Below, piece by piece: positions 52,896-63,398 of a stretch of DNA of 64,000 nucleotides. The stretch's first letter is position 1, and each line of letters begins with the position of its first letter. The stretch lies in contig CAZFEK010000013.1 in assembly GCA_964517465.1 (NCBI GenBank), positions 18,467 to 82,466 of the forward strand. The letters are read 5' to 3'. The position numbers and the translations under genes were made by a program. Source of the stretch: JACPUX01 sp964517465. GTDB taxonomy: Bacteria > Pseudomonadota > Gammaproteobacteria > Burkholderiales > Casimicrobiaceae. The notes beneath the pieces were generated by a model that saw only the letters and a list, made by a program, of their open reading frames with translations, was not told the origin of the DNA and ran no database searches.

Positions 52896-53036
52896 GTTCG
52901 CGGCCAAGGCCGCTCCTACCAATCCATCGTCCGCGGCGGTACCTCCTGTGGGACGTCTCACCTCGTTCGCGGCCAAGGCCGCTCCTACCAATCCATCGTC
53001 CGCGGCGGCGCCGGTAGGAGCGGGCTTGCCCGCGAT
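52896..53036. repeat. Direct 44-bp repeat pair plus REP-like unit between sufD and sufC
   Basis: A 44-bp unit that begins GTTCGCGGCCAAGGCC and contains GCTCCTACC occurs at 52896-52939 and 52965-53008. Right after it, 53014-53036 has a GTAGGAGCGGGCTTGCCCGCG unit. All can form stem-loops. They split the suf mRNA and may act as processing or stability elements. Confidence 0.8.
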
Positions 53037-53053
53037 TGGCGCGATTCGTTTGT

Positions 53054-53830
53054 TCATGCCCCGCGCCCCGCGTTAGCGCGCTGCGGCTCGATCCAGCCGT
53101 AGCCCTTTTCTTCCAGTTCCAGCGCCAGTTCCTTGCCTCCAGACTTGACGATGCGCCCCCCGGAGAGCACATGCACGTAATCGGGAACGATGTAGTCCAA
53201 AAGGCGCTGGTAATGGGTGATGACCAGCATAGCGCGCTCTTTGCTGCGCAAGCGATTGACTCCGTCGGCGACAATTTTCAGCGCATCGATGTCCAGCCCG
53301 GAATCGGTTTCATCGAGAATGGCAAACTTCGGCTCCAGCAAGGTCATTTGCAGAATTTCGTTGCGCTTCTTTTCCCCGCCGGAAAAGCCCTCGTTCACCG
53401 AGCGATAGAGGAACTCCGGGTTCATCTCCACGCCCTGCATTTTGGTCTTCACCAGGGTGAGGAAATCCATGGCGTCGAGCTCGGGCAGACCGCGATGCTT
53501 GCGCACCGCGTTCACTGCTGCCTTCAGCAGGTACACGTTGGAGACACCGGGAATTTCCACCGGATACTGAAACGCCAGAAAAATGCCCTCCCGCGCCCGC
53601 ACTTCGGGCGGCCAAGCGAGCAGATCACGGCCTTCAAATAACACCTCGCCGCCGGTGACTTGATAGTTCTCGCGCCCGGCCAGCACGTTGGAAAGCGTGC
53701 TCTTGCCCGAACCGTTCGGGCCCATGATGGCGTGCACCTCGCCCGCGCCGATTTCGAGGTCTAAGCCCTTGAGGATTTCTTTGTCTTCCACCTGGGCTTG
53801 CAAATTGCGTATGCTGATCATGCTGGTCAT
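53054..53830 (-). CDS. sufC: SUF ATPase SufC
   Basis: 258 residues from ATG 53830 (an ATG 9 bp later is also possible). ABC-type ATPase of the SufBCD complex: Walker A GPNGSGKS, signature FSGGEKKR, Walker B FAILDETDSGLD. An apparent N-terminal extension in frame is the translated 54-bp repeat and not part of the protein. Intact. Confidence 0.95.
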   Translation of the reverse strand: MTSMISIRNLQAQVEDKEILKGLDLEIGAGEVHAIMGPNGSGKSTLSNVLAGRENYQVTGGEVLFEGRDLLAWPPEVRAREGIFLAFQYPVEIPGVSNVYLLKAAVNAVRKHRGLPELDAMDFLTLVKTKMQGVEMNPEFLYRSVNEGFSGGEKKRNEILQMTLLEPKFAILDETDSGLDIDALKIVADGVNRLRSKERAMLVITHYQRLLDYIVPDYVHVLSGGRIVKSGGKELALELEEKGYGWIEPQRANAGRGA

Positions 53831-53897
53831 CGTTTCATTCCACTTAAGGTCGGGAGTCCGGAGTCGAGAGTCGAGAGCCGCGAGGAACTGTCGTCTG

Positions 53898-54077
53898 GTA
53901 GGAGCGGGCTTGCCCGCGATGAACCGTTGAGTAAGCCCGGACTGTCGTCTTGTAGGAGCGGGCTTGCCCGCGATGAACCGCTGAGTAAGCCCGGACTGTC
54001 GTCTTGTAGGAGCGGGCTTGCCCGCGATGAACCGTTGAGCAAGCGCGGACATCGATCGCGGGCAAGCCCGCTCCTAC
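53898..54077. repeat. 54-bp tandem repeats with inverted end, REP-like
   Basis: Two full copies and one partial copy of a 54-bp unit at 53898, 53952 and 54006, each starting GTAGGAGCGGGCTTGCCCGCG, and an inverted copy of that core at 54056-54077. Each core is a stem-loop. They lie in the ~290 bp gap between sufB and sufC. This is a REP-type dispersed repeat, also present at 53014. Confidence 0.88.
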
Positions 54078-54123
54078 CCATCCCCGTGTCCCTGCGACTC
54101 TCCACTCTCGACTCTCCACTTCT

Positions 54124-55572
<1,449 letters not shown>

Positions 55573-55587
55573 GTTTGTTCTTCCAAC

Positions 55588-56052
55588 TTAGCTCCGAACC
55601 TCGACCGGAACGCCCTTGAAAAGCGTCCTGCCGCTGCCTCGGGGCCCGGGCGAGCGAATCATGTCGGCCAACGAAACGCCTTCCAGCGCTTGGCGCACGA
55701 TGTCATTGATGCGCACCCAATTGGCCCGCATCACGCACGAAACTTCCTGGGCGCAATTGCCTTCGTGGCTGCTGCATTCGGTCAGGCCAAAGGGCTGCTC
55801 TTCGAGCGCATCGATCACTTCGGCAAGGGTGATCGCTTCCGGCGGGCGCGCCAAAGCGTAACCGCCGCTGGCGCCGCGGTAGGCGATCAACAGCGAGTTC
55901 TTGGCCAAGGCCTTGAGAATCTTGCTCACGGTTGCCGGACCGAGCTGCAGGGCTTCGGCCAATTCCGCGGCGGAATGCAAATCCTTGGGCCGCTCGGCCA
56001 TGAAGGCCAGCATGATGGTGCCGTAGTCGGAAAGTTTGCTGATGCGCAGCAT
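55588..56052 (-). CDS. Rrf2/IscR-family Fe-S regulator of the suf operon
   Basis: 154 residues: winged helix (RISKLSDYGTIMLAFMAE, GGYALARPPEAI) and three cluster-ligand Cys C93, C100, C106, the spacing of SUF-type Rrf2 regulators. It senses Fe-S status and represses or tunes the suf genes. An IscR-like operator overlaps the operon promoter at 56657. Start ATG 56052 overlaps nothing but lies 15 bp after the hemerythrin gene. Confidence 0.92.
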   Translation of the reverse strand: MLRISKLSDYGTIMLAFMAERPKDLHSAAELAEALQLGPATVSKILKALAKNSLLIAYRGASGGYALARPPEAITLAEVIDALEEQPFGLTECSSHEGNCAQEVSCVMRANWVRINDIVRQALEGVSLADMIRSPGPRGSGRTLFKGVPVEVRS

Positions 56053-56066
56053 GTGGGTTCGTCCAA

Positions 56067-56624
56067 TCAGGCCGCCAGCGCCTCGCCAGCGCAGCCTGCC
56101 TGCTTTGCGATGGCGAGGCGGCGTTGTTCGAAGCGCGACAGATCGGTCTTGCCTTCGAGGCGATCGTCGCGCTCGAGGCGCGCCCAATCGGTGCGGGTGA
56201 GGTATTGGTCGGCCAGGGGAAAAAGCAGCTCATCCTCCATGTCCAGCCGTTCCCGCTGCGCGGCAGCCCAGATGCGGGCATGGCTGCCGATCGATGCCAG
56301 CCGAATCGCTTCGCCCCGCCGCGCCGCCTGCAGCAGCCCGGCGAACTCCTCGCCGATGATCTCCAGGCGCCGATCGACCGCGGCAAACTCCGCCATCAAG
56401 CGCTGGGTGCCGCGACCGCGCCGCGCAAGGACGTCCAAGAGGCGCGCTTCCACGGGGTGGTGAAAAGCGCGTGGGTACTCGGAGATGAAATCCATGATTT
56501 CCGCGAGGAGGGCGATATCCACCGCCGCGCGCAAAGCGATGCGCCGGCCCTGCGCCTCCACGAGGGCGACCAAGGGCCGCAGGCTGGCGTGTTGTGCCTG
56601 GAGCGTGCTCAGCAATTGGCGCAT
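56067..56624 (-). CDS. Hemerythrin HHE-domain protein
   Basis: 185 residues, helical. Motifs FISEYPRAFHHPVEARLL and HARIWAAAQRERLDMEDELLFPLAD are those of HHE di-iron proteins (Ric/YtfE-like). Such proteins donate iron for or repair clusters damaged by NO. As the first gene of the suf operon it fits a repair function and links Fe-S assembly to NO stress. Confidence 0.85.
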   Translation of the reverse strand: MRQLLSTLQAQHASLRPLVALVEAQGRRIALRAAVDIALLAEIMDFISEYPRAFHHPVEARLLDVLARRGRGTQRLMAEFAAVDRRLEIIGEEFAGLLQAARRGEAIRLASIGSHARIWAAAQRERLDMEDELLFPLADQYLTRTDWARLERDDRLEGKTDLSRFEQRRLAIAKQAGCAGEALAA

Positions 56625-56656
56625 GGTTGCAACTCCCGCCGGGAGGGTGGTCCGGC

Positions 56657-56696
56657 ATATGGGACTATTTTAGTACAATTTATTCTTTCCGGGCAA
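56657..56696 (-). promoter_or_regulatory. suf operon promoter with IscR-type operator
   Basis: On the minus strand, TTGCCC (56696-56691), 18 bp spacer, TAAAAT (56672-56667) form a plausible sigma70 promoter. Over the -10 lies ACT-AAAAT-AGT-C within a longer AT-rich palindrome ending CATAT, matching the core of the type 1 IscR site. A repressor there would block transcription, so autoregulation by the Rrf2 protein is likely. Confidence 0.6.
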
Positions 56697-56787
56697 CAAT
56701 TACCGCTCGCTTGCCCCCAGCCGCGACCCCTTCGACGGCCTGGTCTTCTATTTGGCTCTTGCCCGCCTCTGGGTGGATTCGTCTCGC

Positions 56788-57165
56788 CTAGACCTTCGAG
56801 CTTCGCGCGATGACTCGCTTGACTTTTTCCACCAGAACCTCCGGCGCAAAGGGCTTCACGATGTAATCCGAGACGCCGCTCTGAATCGCCTCCAGAACTT
56901 GCTCGCGCTGGCCCTCTCCGGTGAGCAGAATGAAGGGCAGCGCTTTTAGACTCTCATCCGCCCGGACTTCTTTGAGCAAGGTGATGCCGTCTTTGACCGG
57001 CATCATCCAGTCGCTCACGATCAAGTCGATGCCGCCCCCGCGCAGGGCCAGCATCGCCTGGGCGCCGTCGGCTGCCTCCACCACTTGCAGGCCGCCCAGC
57101 TCGCGCAGCGCTGCGCCGGCCACCGCTCGCATGGACAGTTGATCGTCGACCACGAGCACCCGCAT
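56788..57165 (-). CDS. Single-domain response regulator (CheY-like)
   Basis: 125 residues, receiver domain only: acidic pair D7/D8, phosphorylated D52, T82 and K104. No output domain. No kinase gene adjacent; the Hpt-HD-GYP protein two genes away could be a phosphorelay partner. Confidence 0.94.
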   Translation of the reverse strand: MRVLVVDDQLSMRAVAGAALRELGGLQVVEAADGAQAMLALRGGGIDLIVSDWMMPVKDGITLLKEVRADESLKALPFILLTGEGQREQVLEAIQSGVSDYIVKPFAPEVLVEKVKRVIARSSKV

Positions 57166-57174
57166 GACCCCTCC

Positions 57175-58281
57175 CTAACCCGCCATCGCGGGATAATCGG
57201 CGTAACCCTTGCTGCCGCCTTTGTAAAACGCATGAACATCCCAAGGAGCGAGTTCTGCGCCCCGCGCCAAACGCTGCGGCAGATCCGGATTGGATATGAA
57301 GGGTTTGCCAAAGGCGATGAAGTCTCCGGCGCCTGTATCGAGCGCCGCTTCGGCCTTGGCGCCGTCAAACCCGCCGCAAAGCACGAGTTTGCCGCCGAAA
57401 GCCTGGCGCAAAGCCTGAAGCAAGGCGTTGCCGGGCTCGTGTATCCAAGTGCCGGCCTGATCGTAGAGATGCAGAAAACCCAGCCCCAGACGCTGGCACA
57501 ACTCGGCCAAATACGGGTAAGTCACCAGCGGTTCGGGATCGGGCCGCATGTCGTTGCTCTGGCCGTAGGGGGAGATCCTCACCCCCACTCGGCGCGGACC
57601 GAGCACTTTGCATACCGCGGCGAGCGTTTCCACCAGCAGCCGATAGCGGTTTTCCAAGCTGCCACCGTATTGATCCCTGCGATCGTTCAGAAAGGGACAG
57701 CGAAATTGGTCGAAGAGATAGCCATTGGCGCCATGCACCTCGACGCCATCAAAACCGGCTTCGAGCGACATCTCCGCCGCGCGCGCGAAATCGAGCACCA
57801 CACCCCTGGCCTCCTCCCCGCTCATGGGGCGGGGCGGCTGGCAGGCTGCGCCCTGGATGCCCCCCGTTTCGGCATCGGGCACGAAAACTTTGGTCTGAGC
57901 CGCGGCCGTGCTGACCCCCAGCACCGGCGAACCGTCTTCATGGTTGGCCGCATGCGCGACACGTCCGCAATGCCAGAGCTGCACGAAGATGCGCCCGCCT
58001 CGCGCATGCACCGCGTCGGTCACCCGCCGCCAGGCACGCATTTGTTCGGCCTGGTAGAGCCCGGGCGTGTGTGCATAACCGCGGGCATTGGCGGAAACCA
58101 GCGTGCCCTCGGAGATGATCAAGCCTGCGCCAGCGCGCTGGGCATAATACTCGGCCATCACTTCGGCGGGGACGCAGGCCGGCGCCGGCGCGCGGCAGCG
58201 CGTCATGGGGGCCATGACCATGCGGTTCTTCAGGGTCATCCCCCCCAATTTGCCCGGCGACAGGAGTTTGTCGGGATTCAT
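57175..58281 (-). CDS. Old yellow enzyme-family alkene reductase
   Basis: 368 residues, FMN TIM barrel. N-terminal NRMVMAPMTRCRA, FMN/substrate pair in VEVHGANGYLFDQF (His and Asn), and a catalytic Tyr in DRRDQYGGSLENR. Reduces activated alkenes, nitro compounds or nitrate esters with NAD(P)H. Stands 9 bp upstream of the response regulator. Confidence 0.93.
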   Translation of the reverse strand: MNPDKLLSPGKLGGMTLKNRMVMAPMTRCRAPAPACVPAEVMAEYYAQRAGAGLIISEGTLVSANARGYAHTPGLYQAEQMRAWRRVTDAVHARGGRIFVQLWHCGRVAHAANHEDGSPVLGVSTAAAQTKVFVPDAETGGIQGAACQPPRPMSGEEARGVVLDFARAAEMSLEAGFDGVEVHGANGYLFDQFRCPFLNDRRDQYGGSLENRYRLLVETLAAVCKVLGPRRVGVRISPYGQSNDMRPDPEPLVTYPYLAELCQRLGLGFLHLYDQAGTWIHEPGNALLQALRQAFGGKLVLCGGFDGAKAEAALDTGAGDFIAFGKPFISNPDLPQRLARGAELAPWDVHAFYKGGSKGYADYPAMAG

Positions 58282-58364
58282 GGATTTTGTCTCGGCTTCG
58301 GTAACGATGCCTCATTGTCGCAGAATTGACGGATAGGCTGCACTCCTGGGCTTCGCAGTCGACC

Positions 58365-59468
58365 TCAGATTTCCATCATGCGGCGGATCACTCGGTTGAA
58401 TTCCGCCACCCATTCCGGCGAAAACTGGTTGTCGCAGGCGTTGACTTCGGCTATGGCGCGGAGCATCGATACCCGGTGGCCCCGATGGCGGTGTTTCAAA
58501 GTGACGGCCTCAAAGGCATCGGCGATGGCGAGTATCTTGGCGCCATCCACGATCGAATTCTCGGTGAGCCCCTCGGGATAACCTTTGCCATCGGGCATCT
58601 CGTGGTGTTGCGCCACCATGGCCGCAGCGCCGGCCCAGCCTTCCATGCGCTGCAAGAGTCCCGCGGCGAAGCCCGGATGCATTTGCAGGAGTTTGCGGTC
58701 TTCGTCGTTGAGTTGCCAAGATTTCAACCACATGCCGTCGGGCAGGAACATCATCCCCAAGTCGTGCATATACACCGCCGCCTCGAGCTGCGCCGGGTCC
58801 ACCGCCTTGCCCGCCATCTCGTTGGTTTCTTGCGCCAAGCGCAAAAGCCTTGCCGAGCGCCCTTTGTACAAGGGACTGCGCGCCTCGAACTGCTGCGCGA
58901 TGCTGCGGAAGAAGCGCAAATCTTCAGCCACCGCCCGTTCGGCCCGAGCAATGGCCGAGGCCGGCGCGCGGGCAATGACCTGCCGGCTCGCCGGCCGGTA
59001 GCCGGTGACCTGCTCGATGAACTTGGCGGCCCGGTCGTCGGCCACCGCGGCCGCTGTTTCGGACAACGCTTCCAGCCCCTCGACCAACACGGTCAGGCGC
59101 AGGGGCGCCAGCGGCCGGCCGCGCACCATGGCTTCCGCCGCCAGTTCCAGGCGGTCGATGGCCAATAGCAGCGCCTCGCCCAGCACCTCACTGAAGACGA
59201 GCTCTGCCGCGCGCAGGCGGGTAAGCAGATTTTCGATCGGGTGGGTAATGGCCACACCCACTTGCACCCGGGTGAGCGAAGCATTGCCTTTGATGTTGTG
59301 TATGGCCCGAAAGAGGTCGGCCATGATCGCTCGATCGGCCGGGTTGTTCACCAGTTTGTGCACGTCGCGCTCGATTTCCGGCGCGCGCTCGGTGACGTCG
59401 GACAGAAACTCTTCGAGCATGTAGCGGTCGGGGCCGCGGGCTTCGATCAGGGCGGATAATGTGGCCAT
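58365..59468 (-). CDS. Hpt domain-HD-GYP phosphodiesterase
   Basis: 367 residues. N-terminal Hpt module with FRAIHNIKGNAS (H57), a helical linker, then HD-GYP with HDLG (235-238) and HHEMPDGKGYP (288-298), matching the active site of cyclic-di-GMP phosphodiesterases. Phosphorylation of the Hpt may set activity. The GYP is intact, HD is HDLG instead of HDIG. Confidence 0.85.
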   Translation of the reverse strand: MATLSALIEARGPDRYMLEEFLSDVTERAPEIERDVHKLVNNPADRAIMADLFRAIHNIKGNASLTRVQVGVAITHPIENLLTRLRAAELVFSEVLGEALLLAIDRLELAAEAMVRGRPLAPLRLTVLVEGLEALSETAAAVADDRAAKFIEQVTGYRPASRQVIARAPASAIARAERAVAEDLRFFRSIAQQFEARSPLYKGRSARLLRLAQETNEMAGKAVDPAQLEAAVYMHDLGMMFLPDGMWLKSWQLNDEDRKLLQMHPGFAAGLLQRMEGWAGAAAMVAQHHEMPDGKGYPEGLTENSIVDGAKILAIADAFEAVTLKHRHRGHRVSMLRAIAEVNACDNQFSPEWVAEFNRVIRRMMEI

Positions 59469-59639
59469 GGCTCCTCCTTCCCAAGGGGATCACAGAGCTT
59501 AACGGCAAACCGCGCCGGAAGTTGAACCCGCCGGGGCGTCTTGCCAGGCGGAAAGACTTTGGGCATAGTGCGCGGCCTTTTAGGCTCCCAGAGCGACCCA
59601 GTTTAGCTTCCTGGCCCGCGGACCCACTCCCCTCTCAGC

Positions 59640-60140
59640 TCACGTCGCAGGGATCACCAATAGCCCGGCAAGGTTGTGCAGCGCGTGCATCAGAAACCCC
59701 TCCGACCAACTCGTCCGCATGCCGGCGTGAGGGATTCTTGCCCTTAGGTAAGAACAAAAGAGCCAGAAAGCGACCCATAACCCAACGACGAATACTGGGC
59801 TCTCTCTAAAAGGCAAATGAGCCAATGCGGCCGCGCCGCCCACCCAGAAGGCAGGCCAACGAAGCCGTGGCATGCGGTCTACGCAAAACTTGAGCACCCC
59901 GATTAACGCCGCTGTTTCTATCGCAGGCGCCAGCACTACGCCGCCCATAACCGCCGGCAGTCCCCAACTCGACGTCTTGGGCTCATATTCAAGGAAATCC
60001 ATGTCGGTCCACGACACCCATAAGAGGGCAAGCGCGAGCGAGAAATTTGCGACGAAAGCGAGCACCCCAAGGAGGGCAGGCAGCAAGACCATGAAGCTCT
60101 TCGTTCGCAGGCTTTGTTCAAACCAAGTAAATGCGTACAT
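59640..60140 (-). CDS. CPBP (CAAX protease/bacteriocin-processing)-like membrane protein
   Basis: 166 residues, about five membrane helices. Reduced versions of the family motifs are seen: IETAALIGVL for EExxxR, LAHLPFRES with His, and HALHNLAG for HxxxN. The first Glu pair is only partly kept, so protease activity is uncertain. Downstream of a candidate leader peptide gene on the same strand; CPBP proteins often process or give immunity to such peptides. Confidence 0.55.
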   Translation of the reverse strand: MYAFTWFEQSLRTKSFMVLLPALLGVLAFVANFSLALALLWVSWTDMDFLEYEPKTSSWGLPAVMGGVVLAPAIETAALIGVLKFCVDRMPRLRWPAFWVGGAAALAHLPFRESPVFVVGLWVAFWLFCSYLRARIPHAGMRTSWSEGFLMHALHNLAGLLVIPAT

Positions 60141-60267
60141 GCTTACAGAGCCGCAAAAAGTACATCGCCGGTCAGGGCGACCGCGTCGAAGCCTCACTCC
60201 GTGGAGCCTCAAGTCGTCCCATTACTCTAGAAAAGAAGAATCGAAAAACCGCCTTTGGAGGGATTGA

Positions 60268-60287
60268 CAAGGGGGCGTGCCCCCTTG
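60268..60287. repeat. 9-bp perfect stem-loop
   Basis: CAAGGGGGC and GCCCCCTTG separated by GT, followed by CTCCTACAA. This is a variant of the REP-like units around sufC (same GTAGGAG end in the other direction). It lies between the candidate peptide gene and the CPBP-like gene and could end or trim the peptide transcript. Confidence 0.6.
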
Positions 60288-60355
60288 CTCCTACAAGGGT
60301 TTGTTCGCCGTTTGCCGTTCGGCTAGCCATCTACTTTGGTTTCAGCGTTGCCGGT

Positions 60356-60658
60356 TTAGGACTGACGAGTTGCCGCGTCATCCGACTCCCGATCCGAGCC
60401 GTTCACGGCATCGACGCTGGATGGGTTGGTGTTGCTCAGTGAGCCCGGGCCAACCACTCCGAACCCGCGAGTAGAGCTGCTTGCGGACGGAATGCTAAGA
60501 GATCGCAGAGCATCGTAGGTGGCATTACCGATAACACCATCCCGCGCGGCACGGAAGATCTGTCCTGCCAATCCCGCGCCCGCGCCGACCATTGCTAGCT
60601 CGGCTTCAGTGAGCTTGACTCGTTCAGGGCGAAAACGACTTTGCATGGCGGTTTTCAT
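60356..60658 (-). CDS. Candidate double-glycine-type leader peptide, 100 aa
   Basis: ATG at 60658, with GAGGAG about 7 nt and AAGGAA directly upstream. The start VKLTEAELAMVGAGAG fits the LTxxEL-xV-G(G/A) pattern of leaders cut by peptidase-containing exporters. After it, an Ala/Gly-rich helix (LAGQIFRAARDGVIG) and a Ser/Asn-rich tail. No Cys. No exporter gene is near. Could also be a non-secreted small protein. Confidence 0.5.
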   Translation of the reverse strand: MKTAMQSRFRPERVKLTEAELAMVGAGAGLAGQIFRAARDGVIGNATYDALRSLSIPSASSSTRGFGVVGPGSLSNTNPSSVDAVNGSDRESDDAATRQS

Positions 60659-61070
60659 TTCCTTCTCCTCAATTGAGAGTGTATACAAGAACGCAAACGC
60701 GAGGAGGTATCGACATCATGGCGCGAGACTTCCTGCGGAGTGCCTGCAGTGGCTCGGAGGGGAGGCCCACGGAGCTTTTCCTGGACTTCCTTGTTCAGCC
60801 ACGCTCTCCGAGGATAGGGTTGCCTCCCATGGTGCGCAATCGGTCGAACGGCCGATTGCGCACCGCCGAATTTTCTGGTCTGCGACTCCACCGCGCGGGC
60901 CACGACGACCGAACCCGGACCAGGTAATGGAGTCTGGAAACACTTCGCGCTCCCATACACCACAGATGGGCCGATTCGCACTCAGAAACGAAAACCGGCA
61001 CGGCGGATCAGACTTGCAAGGATCGGCCCAATTCTGCATAGTTCGCGGCTTTGCTTGCTGCCTACCAACT
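60659..61070. other. Intergenic region with a long inverted repeat
   Basis: About 410 bp between the peptide gene and tex (divergent). No convincing ORF. At 60831-60864, GGTGCGCAATCGG is followed 8 bases later by its exact inverse complement, a 13-bp stem that nearly extends to 16. A run of four T follows. Purpose unknown. Confidence 0.6.
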
Positions 61071-63374
61071 ATGCTGCCCCCCATCCCCCACCGCCTCGCC
61101 GCCGAACTCGCCGCCCGCCCTGCTCAGGTCGAGGCCGCCATCGCACTGCTGGACGAAGGCGCCACCGTGCCCTTCATCGCCCGCTATCGCAAGGAAGCCA
61201 CCGGGGGGCTGGACGACACGCAGCTGCGTTTGCTGGCCGAGCGGCTGGCCTATTTGCGCGAACTGGAAGAACGACGCAGCGCCATCCTCGCCAGCATCGA
61301 AGAACAAGGCAAACTCAGCCCCGAGCTGCGCGCGGAAGTGCAAGACGCCGAAACCAAACAACGGCTCGAAGACCTCTATCTGCCCTACAAGCCCAAGCGC
61401 CGCACCAAGGCGCAAATCGCCCGCGAGGCCGGACTCGAACCCTTGGCCGATCTGCTCCTCGCCGACCCCACCCGCGACCCGCAGATCGAAGCGCTGGCTT
61501 TCGTCGACGCCGACAAAGCTGTGGCCGATGCCAAGGCGGCGCTGGACGGCGCCCGGTTCATCCTGATCGAGCGTTTCGCCGAAAACGCCGAACTCGTCGG
61601 CCGCTTGCGCGAGCGGCTGAAAGAGCAGGGCCAGCTCGTGTCGCAAGTGGCCCAAGGCAAAGAAACCGAAGGCGCCAAGTTTCGCGATTACTTCGCTTAC
61701 CGCGAAGCCTGGAAAGAGATTCCCTCGCACCGCGCGCTGGCGCTTTTTCGCGGCCGCAACGAGGACTACTTGCGCCTCGCCCTCAAACTGCCCGAAGACC
61801 TCGCCGAACCGCCTCAGCCCAACCCTTGCGAAGCGATGATCGCCGGCACTTCGGGCATCCGCGACCAAAAGCGTCCGGCCGATGCCTGGCTCCTGGAAAC
61901 CGCGCGCTGGACCTGGCGGGTGAAATTGGCCCTCACCCTCGAACTGGAATTGATGGCTGAGCTCAGGGAGCGCGCCGAAGCCGAAGCGATCCGCGTCTTC
62001 GCCCGGAACTTGAAGGACTTGCTGCTCGCCGCGCCAGCCGGCCCGCGCACCACCCTGGGCCTCGATCCCGGTTTGCGCACCGGCGTGAAGGTGGCGGTGG
62101 TCGATGCCACCGGCAAACTGCTCGATACCGCCACCATCTACCCGCACGCGCCGCGCCATGATTGGGACGGCAGCGTCCACGCGCTGGCCGGCCTCGCCGC
62201 AAAACACCGGGTGGAACTCATCGCCATCGGCAACGGCACCGCTTCGCGCGAAACCGACAAACTCGCCGCCGATCTCATCAAGCGTCACCCCGAACGCAAA
62301 CTCACCAAGGTGATGGTTTCCGAAGCCGGCGCCTCGGTATATTCCGCCTCGGAACTCGCCGCCCGCGAATTTCCGGAGCTCGACGTCAGCCTGCGTGGCG
62401 CGGTGTCGATTGCGCGACGCTTGCAAGATCCGCTGGCGGAACTCGTCAAAATCGAACCCAAAGCCATCGGCGTAGGGCAATACCAGCACGATGTCACGCA
62501 AATGCATCTGGCCGATGCCTTGGACGCCGTGGTGGAAGATTGCGTCAACGCCGTCGGCGTCGACGTCAACACCGCTTCTGCAGCCCTGCTGGCGCGCATT
62601 TCGGGCTTAAGCAAAATGCTCGCTGAAAACATCGTCGCCCATCGCGACGCGCATGGACCGTTTCGGCAGCGCCGCGAGCTGGAAAAAGTGCCCCGCCTGG
62701 GCCCCAAAACCTTCGAACAAGCGGCCGGTTTTTTGCGCATCAACAACGGCGACGACCCGCTCGACGCCTCCGCCGTGCACCCCGAAGCTTATGAGGTGGT
62801 GAAGCGCATCCTCGCCGATGCCAGGAAAGGCGTGCGCGAGTTGATCGGCGACCTTGCCACGCTCAAGAAAATCGATGCCGCCAGATACACCAATGCGCGC
62901 TTTGGCCTGCCCACGGTGCAAGACATTCTGCGCGAACTGGAAAAACCTGGCCGCGACCCGCGGCCCGAATTTCGCTCCGCCACTTTTGCCGAAGGCATCG
63001 AAGAACTCAAGGACTTGCAACCCGGCATGGTGCTGCAAGGGGTGGTCACCAACGTCGCCGCCTTCGGTGCTTTCGTCGACATCGGCGTGCATCAGGACGG
63101 CCTGGTGCACATCTCCGCCCTGGCCGACCGCTACGTCAAAGACCCGCATCAAGTCGTGAAAGCAGGCGATATCGTCAAAGTCAAAGTGCTCGAAGTGGAC
63201 TTGCCGCGCAAACGCATCGCCCTGACCATGCGGCTGGCGGACACGCCCGCCCAAGGCACCAAAACGAAACCGGCGGCGGATTTCCGCGCGCCGAAATCAG
63301 CCCCGCCCGAACCGCGCCGCGGCAGTGGCGCGCTGGCCGAGGCGCTGGCGCGGGCGAAAACACGGCAGAGTTGA
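61071..63374 (+). CDS. tex: Transcription accessory protein Tex
   Basis: 767 residues from ATG 61071. Tex architecture: N-terminal helical region (DEGATVPFIARYRKEATGGL), YqgF-like RNase H fold (TTLGLDPGLRTGVKVAVVD), HhH repeats and a C-terminal S1 RNA-binding domain (GMVLQGVVTNVAAFGAFVDIG). Binds nucleic acids and affects transcription. A longer open frame begins at 60519 but has no Tex-like sequence there. Confidence 0.96.
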   Translation: MLPPIPHRLAAELAARPAQVEAAIALLDEGATVPFIARYRKEATGGLDDTQLRLLAERLAYLRELEERRSAILASIEEQGKLSPELRAEVQDAETKQRLEDLYLPYKPKRRTKAQIAREAGLEPLADLLLADPTRDPQIEALAFVDADKAVADAKAALDGARFILIERFAENAELVGRLRERLKEQGQLVSQVAQGKETEGAKFRDYFAYREAWKEIPSHRALALFRGRNEDYLRLALKLPEDLAEPPQPNPCEAMIAGTSGIRDQKRPADAWLLETARWTWRVKLALTLELELMAELRERAEAEAIRVFARNLKDLLLAAPAGPRTTLGLDPGLRTGVKVAVVDATGKLLDTATIYPHAPRHDWDGSVHALAGLAAKHRVELIAIGNGTASRETDKLAADLIKRHPERKLTKVMVSEAGASVYSASELAAREFPELDVSLRGAVSIARRLQDPLAELVKIEPKAIGVGQYQHDVTQMHLADALDAVVEDCVNAVGVDVNTASAALLARISGLSKMLAENIVAHRDAHGPFRQRRELEKVPRLGPKTFEQAAGFLRINNGDDPLDASAVHPEAYEVVKRILADARKGVRELIGDLATLKKIDAARYTNARFGLPTVQDILRELEKPGRDPRPEFRSATFAEGIEELKDLQPGMVLQGVVTNVAAFGAFVDIGVHQDGLVHISALADRYVKDPHQVVKAGDIVKVKVLEVDLPRKRIALTMRLADTPAQGTKTKPAADFRAPKSAPPEPRRGSGALAEALARAKTRQS

Positions 63375-63398
63375 AACGCGGTCTTGGTCCGGCGCTGA

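Noticed and set aside
52855..53274. N-terminal extension of SufD across the repeat region
   Set aside because: The extra 140 codons translate repeat DNA and the antisense of sufC; a GTG with AAGGAGG at 52854 gives the normal family length.
53898..54077. Repeats considered as a CRISPR array
   Set aside because: The 54-bp units are in direct tandem without variable spacers, end in an inverted copy, and no cas gene is near. They are REP-like.
60519..61070. 184-codon N-terminal extension of Tex
   Set aside because: The region does not resemble Tex and contains a long inverted repeat; the ATG at 61071 gives the usual N-terminus.
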